Below, in pieces: positions 1 to 9,850 of a stretch of 64,000 nt of DNA. Below the pieces are notes generated by a model that searched no databases, was not told where the DNA came from, and worked only from the letters and a program-made list of their open reading frames with translations. Origin of the DNA: Paulinella micropora (Eukaryota > Cercozoa > Imbricatea > Euglyphida). Position numbers and translations under genes: made by a program. The stretch covers positions 1 to 64,000 of the forward strand of contig BJOX01000294.1 in the NCBI GenBank assembly GCA_009731375.1. The letters are read 5' to 3'. Position 1 is the stretch's first letter, and each line of letters begins with the position of its first letter.

Positions 1-40
1 CCTGAAATGTTTTACTAAACTTCCACCTCACTCGTCGGGG

Positions 41-1753
41 TTAGGGCTCAAAGCGACGCCGTTTGTGGGTGGCGTCATGCACAAAAGACGCCCGTGGCAC
101 CGCGCGCGTTATTTCTTCCTGCAACTCGATCGCGCGACCTTTATCTTTGTATGTACAGTTATGGAACTTGAGCTGGCTACCCCGTCCGTGGGGAGAACCG
201 ACTTTCCCCTCAAGCTGGGCAGAGAACGTCCCGGCCAGCACGCACTTGCAGACGCATACTGGCGCGTCACTGAACTGAGGAGGCAACACCAGAGATGCCA
301 ACNNNNNNNNNNGTCCGTGGGGAGCGACTTTCCCCTCAAGCTGGGCAGAGAACGTCCCGGCCAGCACGCACTTGCAGACGCATACTGGCGCGTCACTGAA
401 CTGAGGAGGCAACACCAGAGATGCCAACTTGCATTTGGCGATAGCGGTTGGGGCCTGTGCAAGCAGAGACAGCTCACAAGCCCTCAGGGGCACATGGTCG
501 ACGCTGCACCCAAGGTCAACCTGTACTTTGTCGGCCTTAAATGAGCTCAAACACATGCGAGACAAATGTCCACAACCGTAGTCACAGTGTCCTTTCGCCA
601 GGCGTACTTTCACGTCGCCGAACTCGGGCCTATCCTCTACGCCCTCGAACTTGAAAATCTCAATGCTCTCGCACAGCTCGATCCTTATGTTGGGTTTCAG
701 CGCGTTGCGGGTGGCGCGCTCGAACTGCAGGTTATATTCATGCGAATAGGAGCTGGGGGAGCCTAGCGAAATTTGCAGAGTGGGTGCACCGACGTCTTCT
801 GGGTCCTGTTCGATCAGGCACTTGACTACCTTGAAATCCAGACCGGGCGTCAGCTCGAGATCTCGTAGTTTCCCTCGAAACTTCACGTCCAGCCGCTCCA
901 TTCCTGACGAACGCCAGCTCGACCTCGAGATCTCGAGTTTGGTAATGCCCGGGCACAGCTCCTTTAGCAAGTCCAGCAACGTGTACAAGGTTTCGCGTGT
1001 TTCTTGATAGACTTGTATCTCTAGTAACCGAACTTGTTTCAAGTTCTGCAGGCACGTCTTGGCCTCAGAAAAGGTGTCGGCCAGTGTTTGGAGAGCCCGC
1101 AGGTTCTCTGTCGCGTTTTGGACGCAACCTCCGCGCTCGTCTTGCAAGTTCAACAGAACAGAGCGAGGTTTCAAGGACAATGACTCTGGTGTGTCCAGTT
1201 GGTATTCCTGGGCTACGTACAACGGGTATAGCAGCTTCTGAGAGAACAAGACCTGCGACAGCCCCGCGAATTGCGAAGAGTTGGCCCGGATAAATTTTTG
1301 GCGCAGGGCCGCCAACAGTGTGGTTTTGTGAGTCGGAACTTCATCCGAGAGGACCTGGACTTCGAATTGCCGGCCGGGGGGGTAGCGACAAACGTGCAAG
1401 TGCCCTCGGCGCAGCAGCGCAGACATCAGCGAAAAATATCGGACAGCGTCGTTCTTAACCGTGTACAAATGTCCCAGTATGTCCGTCAGCCGGGCCACCA
1501 GAAGTCTCTCGTCGAGAAAGTCGGCAGGCACCAGAGCCACCACGGTCAGCGCGCGGCTTGTTTGCAGCGCTAAATAGAAGGCGTTCATGCTGAGGGGCGT
1601 CGTCACAGCGTGCTTAAAAGAATCCACCACCACCGACACGACCACCGTGCCAGCGACGGCCGCTGCTGCCCTGGCGCCGGCCGCGAGGCGCGGCAGCTTC
1701 TCGTCTGGCACCGAGTTTTCCACCAGCAATTGCCTAAAAAAATCCTGGTCCAT
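41..1753 (-). CDS. Hypothetical protein, about 570 codons, family not recognised
   Basis: A single open frame runs from an ATG at 1753-1751 to a stop near 41, in GC-rich sequence with no introns apparent. I do not recognise the family. The N-terminal third is Ala/Val-rich and moderately hydrophobic (residues 25-45). The middle is Leu-rich with heptad-like spacing (about 210-270). The C-terminal third has several Cys residues in CxC and CxxxC spacings and a basic end (KRRRFEP). The frame crosses a 10-N gap at 303-312 whose two flanks repeat each other, so about 44 codons are probably counted twice and the real protein is nearer 525 residues. It is divergent from the short ORF at 1978-2464; AT-rich sequence upstream of the ATG could hold a promoter. 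Real coding is likely because the frame is long and uninterrupted; function is unknown. Confidence 0.6.
   Translation of the reverse strand: MDQDFFRQLLVENSVPDEKLPRLAAGARAAAAVAGTVVVSVVVDSFKHAVTTPLSMNAFYLALQTSRALTVVALVPADFLDERLLVARLTDILGHLYTVKNDAVRYFSLMSALLRRGHLHVCRYPPGRQFEVQVLSDEVPTHKTTLLAALRQKFIRANSSQFAGLSQVLFSQKLLYPLYVAQEYQLDTPESLSLKPRSVLLNLQDERGGCVQNATENLRALQTLADTFSEAKTCLQNLKQVRLLEIQVYQETRETLYTLLDLLKELCPGITKLEISRSSWRSSGMERLDVKFRGKLRDLELTPGLDFKVVKCLIEQDPEDVGAPTLQISLGSPSSYSHEYNLQFERATRNALKPNIRIELCESIEIFKFEGVEDRPEFGDVKVRLAKGHCDYGCGHLSRMCLSSFKADKVQVDLGCSVDHVPLRACELSLLAQAPTAIAKCKLASLVLPPQFSDAPVCVCKCVLAGTFSAQLEGKVAPHGXXXXLASLVLPPQFSDAPVCVCKCVLAGTFSAQLEGKVGSPHGRGSQLKFHNCTYKDKGRAIELQEEITRAVPRASFVHDATHKRRRFEP
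182..431. repeat. Duplicated contig ends around a 10-N gap
   Basis: About 120 bp before the N run (182-302) reappears almost identically after it (313-431), starting at GTCCGTGGGGAG. They differ by a 2-bp indel. This is what results when two overlapping contigs are joined with a nominal gap instead of being merged. Confidence 0.85.
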
Positions 1754-1948
1754 CTCTCGTGTTTAATATAAAATACCTGCACGACCAGAAAAGATAAAAA
1801 AACAGAGTTCTGGCCACAAAAAGAGGGCTAGAAAGAAGAAGGAGAAGAAAAAAAGGGGGGGGGGGACAGTCAGCACCAACAACTGTTGCCCTCCTTTTCA
1901 TTCCCTTCACGCAAGCATTGCGCGCCAGCAACCCCCCTCCCCTTCTTT

Positions 1949-2589
1949 GCTGCCGCCAGATTTGTCCCCTGTCTCAGCCAGGCTCCCCTTGGCGGTCAGG
2001 TCCCGGTCTTTGTGCACGAGCGCTACCGGCGGGGTGTGCAGGGGGCAATAGGATGTGTGGTGCGCGTGTATCTGGGCAGCAACAACAGCTCTGACCGGAG
2101 CGTGTACGAGAGGCTGGCCAAACCCACGCGGACGGGACAAAAGAGGGCCCGGAGCGGCAAGCCTCTTCTCGACAAATTTGCGCACAACCGAGAGCGGCAG
2201 GACCGAGCGGAGTTGGCGCTGCTAAAAGCCAACCGGACCACGCCGCGCTTCCCCCCGCCGGCCGACAACTGTTTTCTAGCCAACCTAACCCTGAACCGCG
2301 ATGGGACCTACGAGGTTCGCGGCCGCCCCGCCACGAGCGAGCACTGGAGCACGCCCAACGGATTTATTAAGAAACGAAACCAAGTGGTAGCTCATGCCCT
2401 GAGCAGGTTTTTGCAAAACGAGTGTCTAGATAATAAAAAAAACACACACATTTCAAAAGGCTAAACCTTTGAACCCTAACATTCACTGCCCAAAAGAATC
2501 GCGCGCGCAATTCTTTTTTTGCTCTCCGTCCTTTTCTCCGTCTTGCTGCCCACCAGATTGTCTCTCAGCCAGGCTCCCCTTGGCCGTCA
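1949..2589 (+). repeat. Pair of direct repeats of about 47 bp
   Basis: The segments 1949-1998 and 2544-2589 match closely. Each has a pyrimidine-rich lead, CCAGATTTGTC or CCAGATTGTC, TCTCAGCCAGGCTCCCCTTGGC and then GTCA. The TCTCAG could be a splice acceptor or part of a shared 5' element. The second copy precedes no clear ORF. Confidence 0.6.
1978..2464 (+). CDS. Short hypothetical ORF without an ATG
   Basis: The open frame ends at 2464 and reads through GC-rich sequence. It contains no ATG in frame, so it is either a terminal exon entered at the CTCAG acceptor at 1973-1977, or not a gene. The peptide is basic, with KPTRTGQKRARSGKP and KKRNQVV segments, and has no motif I recognise. The left side is occupied by the opposite-strand 570-codon ORF, which leaves little room for a 5' exon. 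Confidence 0.3.
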
Positions 2590-2779
2590 CCGGCACACTC
2601 CTTTTTATTAGTGTCGTCTTTCATACTAGCAGATCCCGTCGTGCAGAATATCGCGCAGATTGGATTGAAAGCTCGGAGGGGGGTTGAACCACCCCAGAGA
2701 TTCCTACAGCTGGGAGAGAGAAAGGGCAGCACGCGGCACATCCCCTCCTTCCTCCTCAGAGGCCCCAATCGAAGCAAAG
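2465..2779. other. Spacer downstream of the Fanzor gene
   Basis: This stretch holds the second copy of the 47-bp repeat. No supported gene is seen. It should contain the Fanzor element's right boundary, but I cannot place it. Confidence 0.3.
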
Positions 2780-2811
2780 CACCAACACCGACCTTCCGGT
2801 CGATGTTGGTG
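2780..2811 (-). ncRNA. Predicted guide-RNA (omega/fRNA) terminal hairpin of the Fanzor gene
   Basis: Read on the minus strand, this is a 14-bp stem with no bulge (arms CACCAACAUCGACC and GGUCGGUGUUGGUG, one G-U wobble) closed by a GGAA loop, a GNRA tetraloop. It begins 20 nt after the nuclease stop codon. On the plus strand the wobble becomes a C-A mismatch, so the structure suits only RNA read in the nuclease's direction. In TnpB and Fanzor systems the guide RNA scaffold overlaps or follows the 3' end of the nuclease ORF and its guide lies beyond. The role is inferred from position and fold; the guide segment would lie at positions below 2780. Confidence 0.55.
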
Positions 2812-2831
2812 CGAGATTTATAACCTAAACA

Positions 2832-4803
2832 CTAATATAAGTCCTGCTGACCCAAGGCCAGCAGTCTCACGAGGATGTTGCGACTGGCGTTCATGTCGCG
2901 TCCGTGCTGGAGCGCGCACCACTGGCAGCTGTAGGTCCTCGCGGCTTTGATGTCCTTCCATAGCGCTCCGCATTGCGTACACGCCTGTGTGGTGAACTCT
3001 TCGTTGCATATCAGCACTTTGCACTTGCCGATGTATTCTCGCTGCAGGTCGAGCAGGCGTTTGCGGAAATCCGCGTGTCGCCAAGCAAGCAGCTTGCGCT
3101 TCGTTTTCCGTGAGATCGTCTTGCCCTTCACCATGCCCGACGATCCAAACCAAGGCAGCACAACGTAGTCGTGGTTATCGAGCAGCCATCTGGCGGCCTT
3201 CTTGTGCACGTCCTGGACCATGTTGTAGATCTTGTCACGCACTCGAGTAATAGCGCGCCGTAAGCGCCAGCGGTTGCGCTTCTTGCTGCTGTCCTTAGCA
3301 AGTAGCTCGACCTTGCTCAGCAGCTTGTCGGTGTGTTTCTGTAATCGGTACACGCGTGCAATCGACCCGGACCCGAATTCGGTGATCGCACCAGAGTCCG
3401 CGTGGTACACAGTCAGAAAGCTGCGGACGCCCGGGTCGATGCTTACTACGCGCTTGGAGTCGGGCACCGCCATTTCACGCTGGCGCTGCTGTATCTCTAC
3501 CGGTACATGTAAGTACCATTTGCCCAGGCGATCGACCCTCAGGCGCACGTCGTGCTTGATTTCGAGCTTGGGGGGTCCAAGCCTGCGCACTTGCTTTCTC
3601 CAATCTCTGGAGGCGACCGAGTCAGCGTTTAGAACGCCTGCAAAGAAACCTCGCCGGCGGCCAAAAACAGTGTGCGAGATCGCGATCGTTGACCTGCGCT
3701 CCTCCCACTTGCGGAAGTTTACTCTCTTCCAGTGAAAACCTTTGCCCTTCTGCCTGAGATTGGAAATAGAAGAGGCCCTCGCCGTTTGCAGGTCCCGGAT
3801 GGCCACGTCGCGGATGTCATACGGCACCTGGAGCAGCCACTGTCTGGCTTGCACGAATTTGCTACCGTCCTGTACAAACCGCAGGCGAAGCGTATCTAGG
3901 TCAAAGTCGCCCAAACGTCGCATTTTGCCACCCAGCTCGGCCCTTCTTTTTTCTCTGCGCTCCTTTTGCTCTTGCCGACGGTTGGCTTTCCTGGCCTTGA
4001 CCTCCTCGAGCGTTTTCTCCTTCTCTTGCTTGTCTTCCTCTTCCACCGTCTCCTTCTTTTGTTTCTTGAGCTTTGCAGGCTTTTCCTCCTTTTCCTGGCG
4101 CCGCCTCTTTCTACTAACTTGCGCGGGGTGACCTTCCTGCTTCTGTTCGCTGGGCCAGGGGAAGCGCTTATCCTCTTTGCGCAGCCAAGCCAGCGCCGCA
4201 TTCCAGGTTGTATGAACTGCCCGGTATAACAGCCAGGCCTTACGCAGCCAAGCCCGCCTAACTTCCTTATCCTTGGTGTTAGGATAGATTCTGCACGTGA
4301 GCGTCTTAAGCGGGGGCGTCTTATCCGCCTTCTTGTTAAGACTAAACGTCTTCTTGGGCATCTTATTCTGGTTCTCGTCTGTTTTGGCTCCGTACCATCG
4401 TGCGTTGACCTTGGTTGCGGTCAGCAGTGCAAGTCGCGACTGCCAGGAGGTCGCCTGTGAGCTCGGTCGCGTGGTCGGCTCGTACCTGCGGGTCGAGCTC
4501 CAGGATCCGCGCCCCATGACCTTGCTCAGCGGCACGGGCCAGCGGCTCGGGCCAGCGGCTCGAGTCCGCTCTGGCCAAGCCGCTGCCAACAGCTAGAGGT
4601 AACTGCCTGGACATCTCCCTGGCAGACTCAGTCCAGAAAGGCGCATAAGCTAAAGCTGGCTCCACCAGACTTTTGTTCTCTCTGGTCTTGGCTTCTCGTG
4701 GCTCTGGGTCGCGGCTCGTATTAGGCTCCGTGCTGTTGGCTGGACTAGTTGTCCCCTGCGCTGGACGCCTGGTCACCTTTTCCCAGAGAGTGAGCTGTCG
4801 CAT
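2832..4803 (-). CDS. Fanzor (eukaryotic TnpB-like) RNA-guided DNA endonuclease, frameshifted near the N-terminus
   Basis: The main frame (4589-2832) contains the whole catalytic half. RuvC-I Asp is D385 in SIDPG. The usual RuvC-II position reads LPWF (W480), lacking the Glu of TnpB. NEEFTTQACTQCG (E530/E531) carries the alternative Glu that marks Fanzors. A zinc ribbon follows, C537xxC540 and C555xxC558. RuvC-III Asp is D565 in GRDMNASRN. Residue numbers count from 4589. A long Lys/Glu-rich coiled segment precedes the core. MPKK at 4361 is one possible start, but WYGAKTDENQNK before it resembles the Fanzor N-terminal region, and the overlapping frame from an ATG at 4803 encodes LVEPALAYAPFWTESAREMS, like the region before that. 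A single frameshift between about 4430 and 4560 would therefore unite 4803-2832. It could be real decay or a consensus error. No serine recombinase (TnpA) gene is seen next to it. Confidence 0.85.
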
Positions 4804-4856
4804 TCAATGTCACTGGTCGGATGAGCTTAGATCGTAGCCATAAGGTAGGTTTTAGA

Positions 4857-5310
4857 TTGAAAAAGGGGGGGGTGGAAAAGTTTTCCGGGAAAACTGCGGT
4901 ATGATGGTCCGGTTGGTCCGCGCGTTGTTAGTGTGTGGGTAACTAGGCAAGGGTAAGCAGTAATTTGCGGCAAAATCGGTTTGCTGTGTGAAAAAAATCG
5001 GTATTTGCGGTGCGTAAATTTTATTTATAAAAGAAGTGGGTGGTATCCTCTGCCCGGTTTCCGGTAAGAAGACGGTATGATGGTCAGGATGGTCCGCGCG
5101 TTGTGAGCGGGTGAATAACTCGGCCGATTTGCGGCAAAATCGGTTCGCAGTGTGTTAAAAAAAACGCTGTTTGCGGCGGGTAATTTTTATGCAAAAAAGG
5201 AGTGGGGTGGGGTGGGGGGGTGGTTCAAAATTTTTCCGGGAAACAGACTGTATGATGATCCGGGTGGTCCGCGCGTAGTGAGCGGGTGGGTAACGAGGCC
5301 GGGTGAGCCT
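4857..5310 (+). repeat. Tandem repeat, 176-bp unit, about 2.6 copies
   Basis: The motif ATGATGGTCC(G) recurs at 4901, 5077 and 5252, spaced 176 and 175 bp. Shared blocks are TTTCCGGGAAAC, GGTCCGCGCGTTGTGAGCGGGTG, TTTGCGGCAAAATCGGTT and a TTTTTAT stretch. It lies directly upstream of the Fanzor ORF and may belong to that element's left end. Confidence 0.8.
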
Positions 5311-6760
5311 TAATTCACCATCCATCCGCAATGAGAGCGCACCGCCTCGATGGGGAGGGATGCGACTTGCCACTCCGCCGCCCGACCAAGGGTCGGGCGG
5401 CGTACTTGCATCGCTGCTTCCGTCCTGCAGAAGGCGCCAACTGAGCCTAACCAGCGCGCAATCATGCATCTGCGCGGTGGCAAACGTCACAGGAAATACC
5501 TACATGCACTGCAAGTGCCTGTACCAAGTAACACCAGCCACTGAGTAGTAGTAGCAGCAGTAGCGGCCGATTAGCAGCAGGACACACACACACACACACA
5601 CATGCTGGGTGGGGGGAGGGGGGTGGGGGTGGGGAGGACCGCAACTGACTTTGCTGTCCTATGGAGCGCTGGCACCGACTTGCTGTACCGTGTACTGCAT
5701 GTTTTCCTACCTAGCCAAGTACCTGGCGCTGACGCGACTTATCCCACGTGGATGTGCGCACGCCCCGCACCTGCTCGCAGCAAGGATCTGCTCGTACCAG
5801 TGCTGATCGCCCGTCCGGACTTTAATTTGTGCTAGCCGGCGTCGTCAGCCTAGCGCTGCCAGGGCTACGCTCCCGTCGGCGCGCTGCGCATGCGCGGCCC
5901 CGTTGGCCAGCGCACCGACGACGACGCTGCTAAGCAACGCGTCCTATTTTTTGGCCTACAACCAGGCGGTCGCAGGAATGGCCCATGTGCCCAGCACGCC
6001 GCCGAGCATCAAGACCAGCATATCGAAGCGGAAGGGGCCCCACACTCACCAGCCCCGCGGCCAGCAGCAGGCCCATCCCGCCGCAGCAAGTTGCGCAGCA
6101 GGTACGGACACACACAATCTGTGCATGGCGCGTGGTGCCGCGCCGCCATCGGGGCGGGCAGGCTCGGACCACCGCAGCAGGTTGGGTGCGGCGTATTTTT
6201 CCAGCAGCATGCGCACAAAAACCGAAAGGGGACACACTGCACGCGCTGGTGCCACAAGCAGGCTAGCCTGCCTGCTGGCTGCCTGATTAGCAGCCCATCC
6301 CGCCGCAGCAAGTCGCGCAGCAGGTACGCACACACACAAGCTGGGCATGGCGCGTATTGCAGGCCATGTGTGGCGGGCTGCGCCGCCATCGGGGCGGGCG
6401 CGGCGGGCAGGCTCGGACCACCGCGGCAGGTTGGGTGCGGTGTATTTTCCAGCAGCATGCGCACAAAAACCGAAAGGGGACACACTGCACGCGCTGGTGC
6501 CACAGGCACGCTAGCAGGCAGGCTAGCCTGCCTGCTAGCTGTCTGATTGGCGGGGGGGGGGGGGGCACCCTGCAAGTGCGCAAAGGCGTACCGTGCTCAC
6601 CGAGAGGATCCCACGACCACTGCCGTTGGGNNNNNNNNNNTCGATGTGGTTTACACGCTAGCCAGCCAGAGTGTTTGCCGCTCTCGCGCCGGTAGCGGGG
6701 GAGGGGTGGGGTGGGAGTAAGTAAGGTACCCCAACACACAAACACAATATGAAATAATAT
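5311..6760. other. GC-rich region, no gene supported
   Basis: It contains a CA microsatellite (5581-5602), poly-G/GGGT tracts, a tandem duplication at 6072-6545 and a 10-N gap (6631-6640). Short hydrophobic frames on both strands, such as one around 5650-5780 with YLAKYLALTRL, suggest a possible membrane-protein exon. None has a start, stop and splice sites that fit together. Confidence 0.4.
6072..6545. repeat. Two tandem copies of about 222 and 250 bp
   Basis: Both copies start CCCATCCCGCCGCAGCAAG (6072 and 6294). Both contain GGGCGGGCAGGCTCGGACCACCGC and a GCGCACAAAAACCGAAAGGGG block, and end with a palindromic GCAGGCTAGCCTGC tract. The second copy carries a small internal expansion. Confidence 0.8.
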
Positions 6761-6771
6761 GAGAACAATGT

Positions 6772-6777
6772 TTTATT
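6772..6777 (-). terminator. Candidate poly(A) signal AATAAA
   Basis: AATAAA on the minus strand lies about 290 nt downstream of the stop of the zinc-motif gene at 7064. The role is inferred only from position and motif. Confidence 0.35.
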
Positions 6778-7063
6778 AGGTAACTACCTACGACTGCGTG
6801 TGGGGTGCGCAATAGCGCGAGAAAAGGCGATTGAGAACTTTGGCCCAATCGTTTGGGTCAGCTTTTTTGCCGACCGTGACTAGGATATTTCGTGAGTCTT
6901 TCGAAGCACTTTGGTGTAAGCGGATAAGCTACCGAGCTCCTCGCCACTCGCGCTGCGATGTTCTTCTCTTTCCTAGCTGCTCCAAATGCTGAGAGCATAC
7001 TCACGGTGTATACGAGCGCTTTGAGTGCTGGCAGGGGCGATACGCTTTGGTAAAATCTGAGCA

Positions 7064-8783
7064 CTAGTACTTGACTTCCTGGACTGAAGAGGTCAGAGGC
7101 TTCTGGTGAACATGCTGCGGGCAATAATACCGACCCCGCGACAGTGCTCGGTGGTGCCGGCATTGCCGATCGTCTGCTGTTCGTCCGGAACACCTTTTCA
7201 ACGATGATGACGACGGGATGTCAGGGTGTGAGGTCGGCCTCTGGTTAACATGCGCAGGACAAAAGTAGGGGCCATGCGACCGTGCTGAACGCCTGCAACG
7301 GCGGCCTTCTGCTGTCTTTGCTGAACAAGTTCGCCGCGGTGCGGGTTGGGTTGGGGTTGGGGGTAGCGGTTGGGGTGGGTTTGAGGGTGCTGGTTGGGGT
7401 GGGGTTGAGGGTGGGGNNNNNNNNNNNNNNNNNNNNNNNNNNNNNNNNNNNNNNNNNNNNNNNNNNNNNNNNNNNNNNNNNNNNNNNNNNNNNNNNNNNN
7501 NNNNNNNNNNNNNNNNNNNNNNNNNNNNNNNNNNNNNNNNNNNNNNNNNNNNNNNNNNNNNNNNNNNNNNNNNNNNNNNNNNNNNNNNNNNNNNNNNNNN
7601 NNNNNNNNNNNNNNNNNNNNNNNNNNNNNNNNNNNNNNNNNNNNNNNNNNNNNNNNNNNNNNNNNNNNNNNNNNNNNNNNNNNNNNNNNNNNNNNNNNNN
7701 NNNNNNNNNNNNNNNNNNNNNNNNNNNNNNNNNNNNNNNNNNNNNNNNNNNNNNNNNNNNNNNNNNNNNNNNNNNNNNNNNNNNNNNNNNNNNNNNNNNN
7801 NNNNNNNNNNNNNNNNNNNNNNNNNNNNNNNNNNNNNNNNNNNNNNNNNNNNNNNNNNNNNNNNNNNNNNNNNNNNNNNNNNNNNNNNNNNNNNNNNNNN
7901 NNNNNNNNNNNNNNNNNNNNNNNNNNNNNNNNNNNNNNNNNNNNNNNNNNNNNNNNNNNNNNNNNNNNNNNNNNNNNNNNNNNNNNNNNNNNNNNNNNNN
8001 NNNNNNNNNNNNNNNNNNNNNNNNNNNNNNNNNNNNNNNNNNNNNNNNNNNNNNNNNNNNNNNNNNNNNNNNNNNNNNNNNNNNNNNNNNNNNNNNNNNN
8101 NNNNNNNNNNNNNNNNNNNNNNNNNNNNNNNNNNNNNNNNNNNNNNNNNNNNNNNNNNNNNNNNNNNNNNNNNNNNNNNNNNNNNNNNNNNNNNNNNNNN
8201 NNNNTTTCCTCGCCGGCTCGCCACTGCTGTCAGCCCCGTGTCGCTTCTTGTTCGGCTTGACGGGCGGCTGCGTGGGGGGCAACCAGTCCTCGTCCGACGA
8301 TGACGAGCCCTCCTCCGCTGAGGCCCCGCCGAAGGGGTGGGATTGGGGTTTGGGGTTAGGGTTGGTTGCGCGTTCTTCTTCTTGCTCCTGTCGTTCGCTT
8401 TGCTGCTTCTTCATCGCGGCCTCGCCGCTGTTGCCAGTCATGTGTCGCTTCTCGGGCTCGGGGGCGACCTCTACGGCAGGTTCCAACCGAAAATGGCCCT
8501 GGTCCAACACTAGTGTCCGGGTCGATTTTGCAGCGGGCAACCAATCCGGATATGAGAGACGTTCGCTAGAGCCAGCCTGCTTAAGTTCCAAAGAGCAGTT
8601 GTCTATGACCATGCAAGCAATTACCATACAGTCCGCAAATATGCCTCGGAAGGGATATTCCGGCCTCCACGGGCTATCAGGACCAAAATCAAACGTCAAT
8701 CTTGTGGATAGATCGTCGGTCTGTCCTGCCCACTCCAAAAATTGTGTGGCCTGTTGCTTGTCCTGCTCGAAAGGAGTTTTCAT
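7064..8783 (-). CDS. Protein with two Cys/His zinc-binding motifs and a Pro-rich linker, interrupted by a gap
   Basis: The 3' end encodes two tandem motifs of the type CxxxTxxGxxC then YCxxH: CSAKTAEGRRC...YFCPAHV and CSGRTADDRQC...YYCPQHV. Such short four-ligand units bind zinc in many algal, protist and giant-virus proteins. Upstream is a Pro/Thr/Gln-rich linker read from GGTTGGGG-like repeats, then a 788-N gap. Beyond the gap are about 190 residues with a Glu/Gln/Lys-rich middle and GSSSSDEDW. The 5' part is in a different frame from the zinc end if the gap length is taken literally, so the gap size is wrong or it hides an intron. The reading frame extends above 8783 without an ATG; the first in-frame ATG gives MKTPFEQDK at 8783, and an upstream exon is possible. 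Function unknown, perhaps nucleic-acid binding. Confidence 0.6.
7417..8204. other. Assembly gap, 788 N
   Basis: The gap lies in the Pro-rich coding repeat of the zinc-motif gene. G-rich GGTTGGGG repeats on its left edge explain the break. Confidence 0.95.
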
Positions 8784-8831
8784 GTCCAGTGCAATTGCGC
8801 GTTCAAGCAATCTTGCTTCGTGCTGTTGCAC

Positions 8832-9170
8832 GACCGGATATAATGCAAGCTAACAAGCAAGCTAAGTCTAAAGGTTTTGAAAATTGATGGGAGTAGCATG
8901 AAAATGAAAGATTTTAATGTATTTTAGCTATTTTAAACAAAAAAGTTTTTAAAAAATTTGAATTTCTAGCCGTTACAACTGTTTTTCGACCGTTAGCTAT
9001 ATTTTGGCTAAATTGTGGTTTTGGCTTGCCTGAGCTTGGTTTTTCTTAGTTTTTATGTTGTTTTACATCCAAACCAACGTAATTATATTTAATTTATTAA
9101 ATTCTAATGATATTACTTCAAATTCAAATTCAAATTCAAATGTGACTAGAAATTTTCAAGTTTGTTACTG
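8832..9170. other. AT-rich spacer, no gene seen
   Basis: It is low-GC sequence with an (AAATTC)n short tandem near 9118-9142. No supported ORF or RNA gene. Confidence 0.4.
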
Positions 9171-9180
9171 GTGGCAGCCA

Positions 9181-9850
9181 TTCACTTATAGTCGTTATAC
9201 ATACTCACCGACTACTTGAACTATGCAAGGAACTATATTAATAAGAGTTTGTTTAGCATATTTACAATGTTTTTGAAGCATAAAACCGGTGCGGAAGCTT
9301 AGACTTCAAGTTGAGTGACTGTGTTTTACACTAGTCACTGTGACACTCAGCATACTTGCCACTCACTTGTAATCGTTATACATACTCACTGCCTACTTGA
9401 AGTATGCATGAAATTATATTAACACAAGTTTGTTCAGCATATTTACAATGTTTTTGAAGCATAAAACCGGTGCGGAAGCTTAGACTTCAGAGTGAGTGAC
9501 AGTGTTTTACACTAGTCACTGTGACGCTCAGCATACTTGCCACTCACTCGTAGTCGTTATACATACTCACTGCCTACTTGAATTATGCATGAAATTATAT
9601 TAATACTAGTTTGTTTAGCATATTTATAATGGTTTTGAAGCATAAAACCGGTGCGGAAGCTTAGATTTCAGAGTGAGTGACAGTGTTTTACACTAGCCTC
9701 ACTGTGACACTCAGGATACTTGCCACTCACTTGTAATAGTTATACATACTCACTGCCTACTTGAAGTATGTATGAAATAATATTAATACTAGCTTTTTCA
9801 GCACATTTATAATGTTTTTGAAGCGTAAAACCGGTGCGGAAGCTTAGAAA
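9181..9850. repeat. Satellite, 181-bp unit, about 3.7 copies
   Basis: CGTTATACATACTCAC recurs near 9193, 9374, 9555 and 9737. Units share TTTTTGAAGCATAAAACCGG, TGCGGAAGCTTAGA and TGTTTTACACTAGTCACTG. Divergence between copies is low, a few percent by eye. Confidence 0.85.

Noticed and set aside
2611-2823. 70-codon plus-strand ORF ending at 2823
   Set aside because: It has no ATG start and overlaps the guide-RNA-like hairpin of the opposite strand.
5903-6286. Frame with YFLAYNQAV resembling a 3-hydroxyacyl-CoA dehydratase (YN motif)
   Set aside because: The match is only a few residues, the frame runs into a tandem duplication and no splice partners were found.
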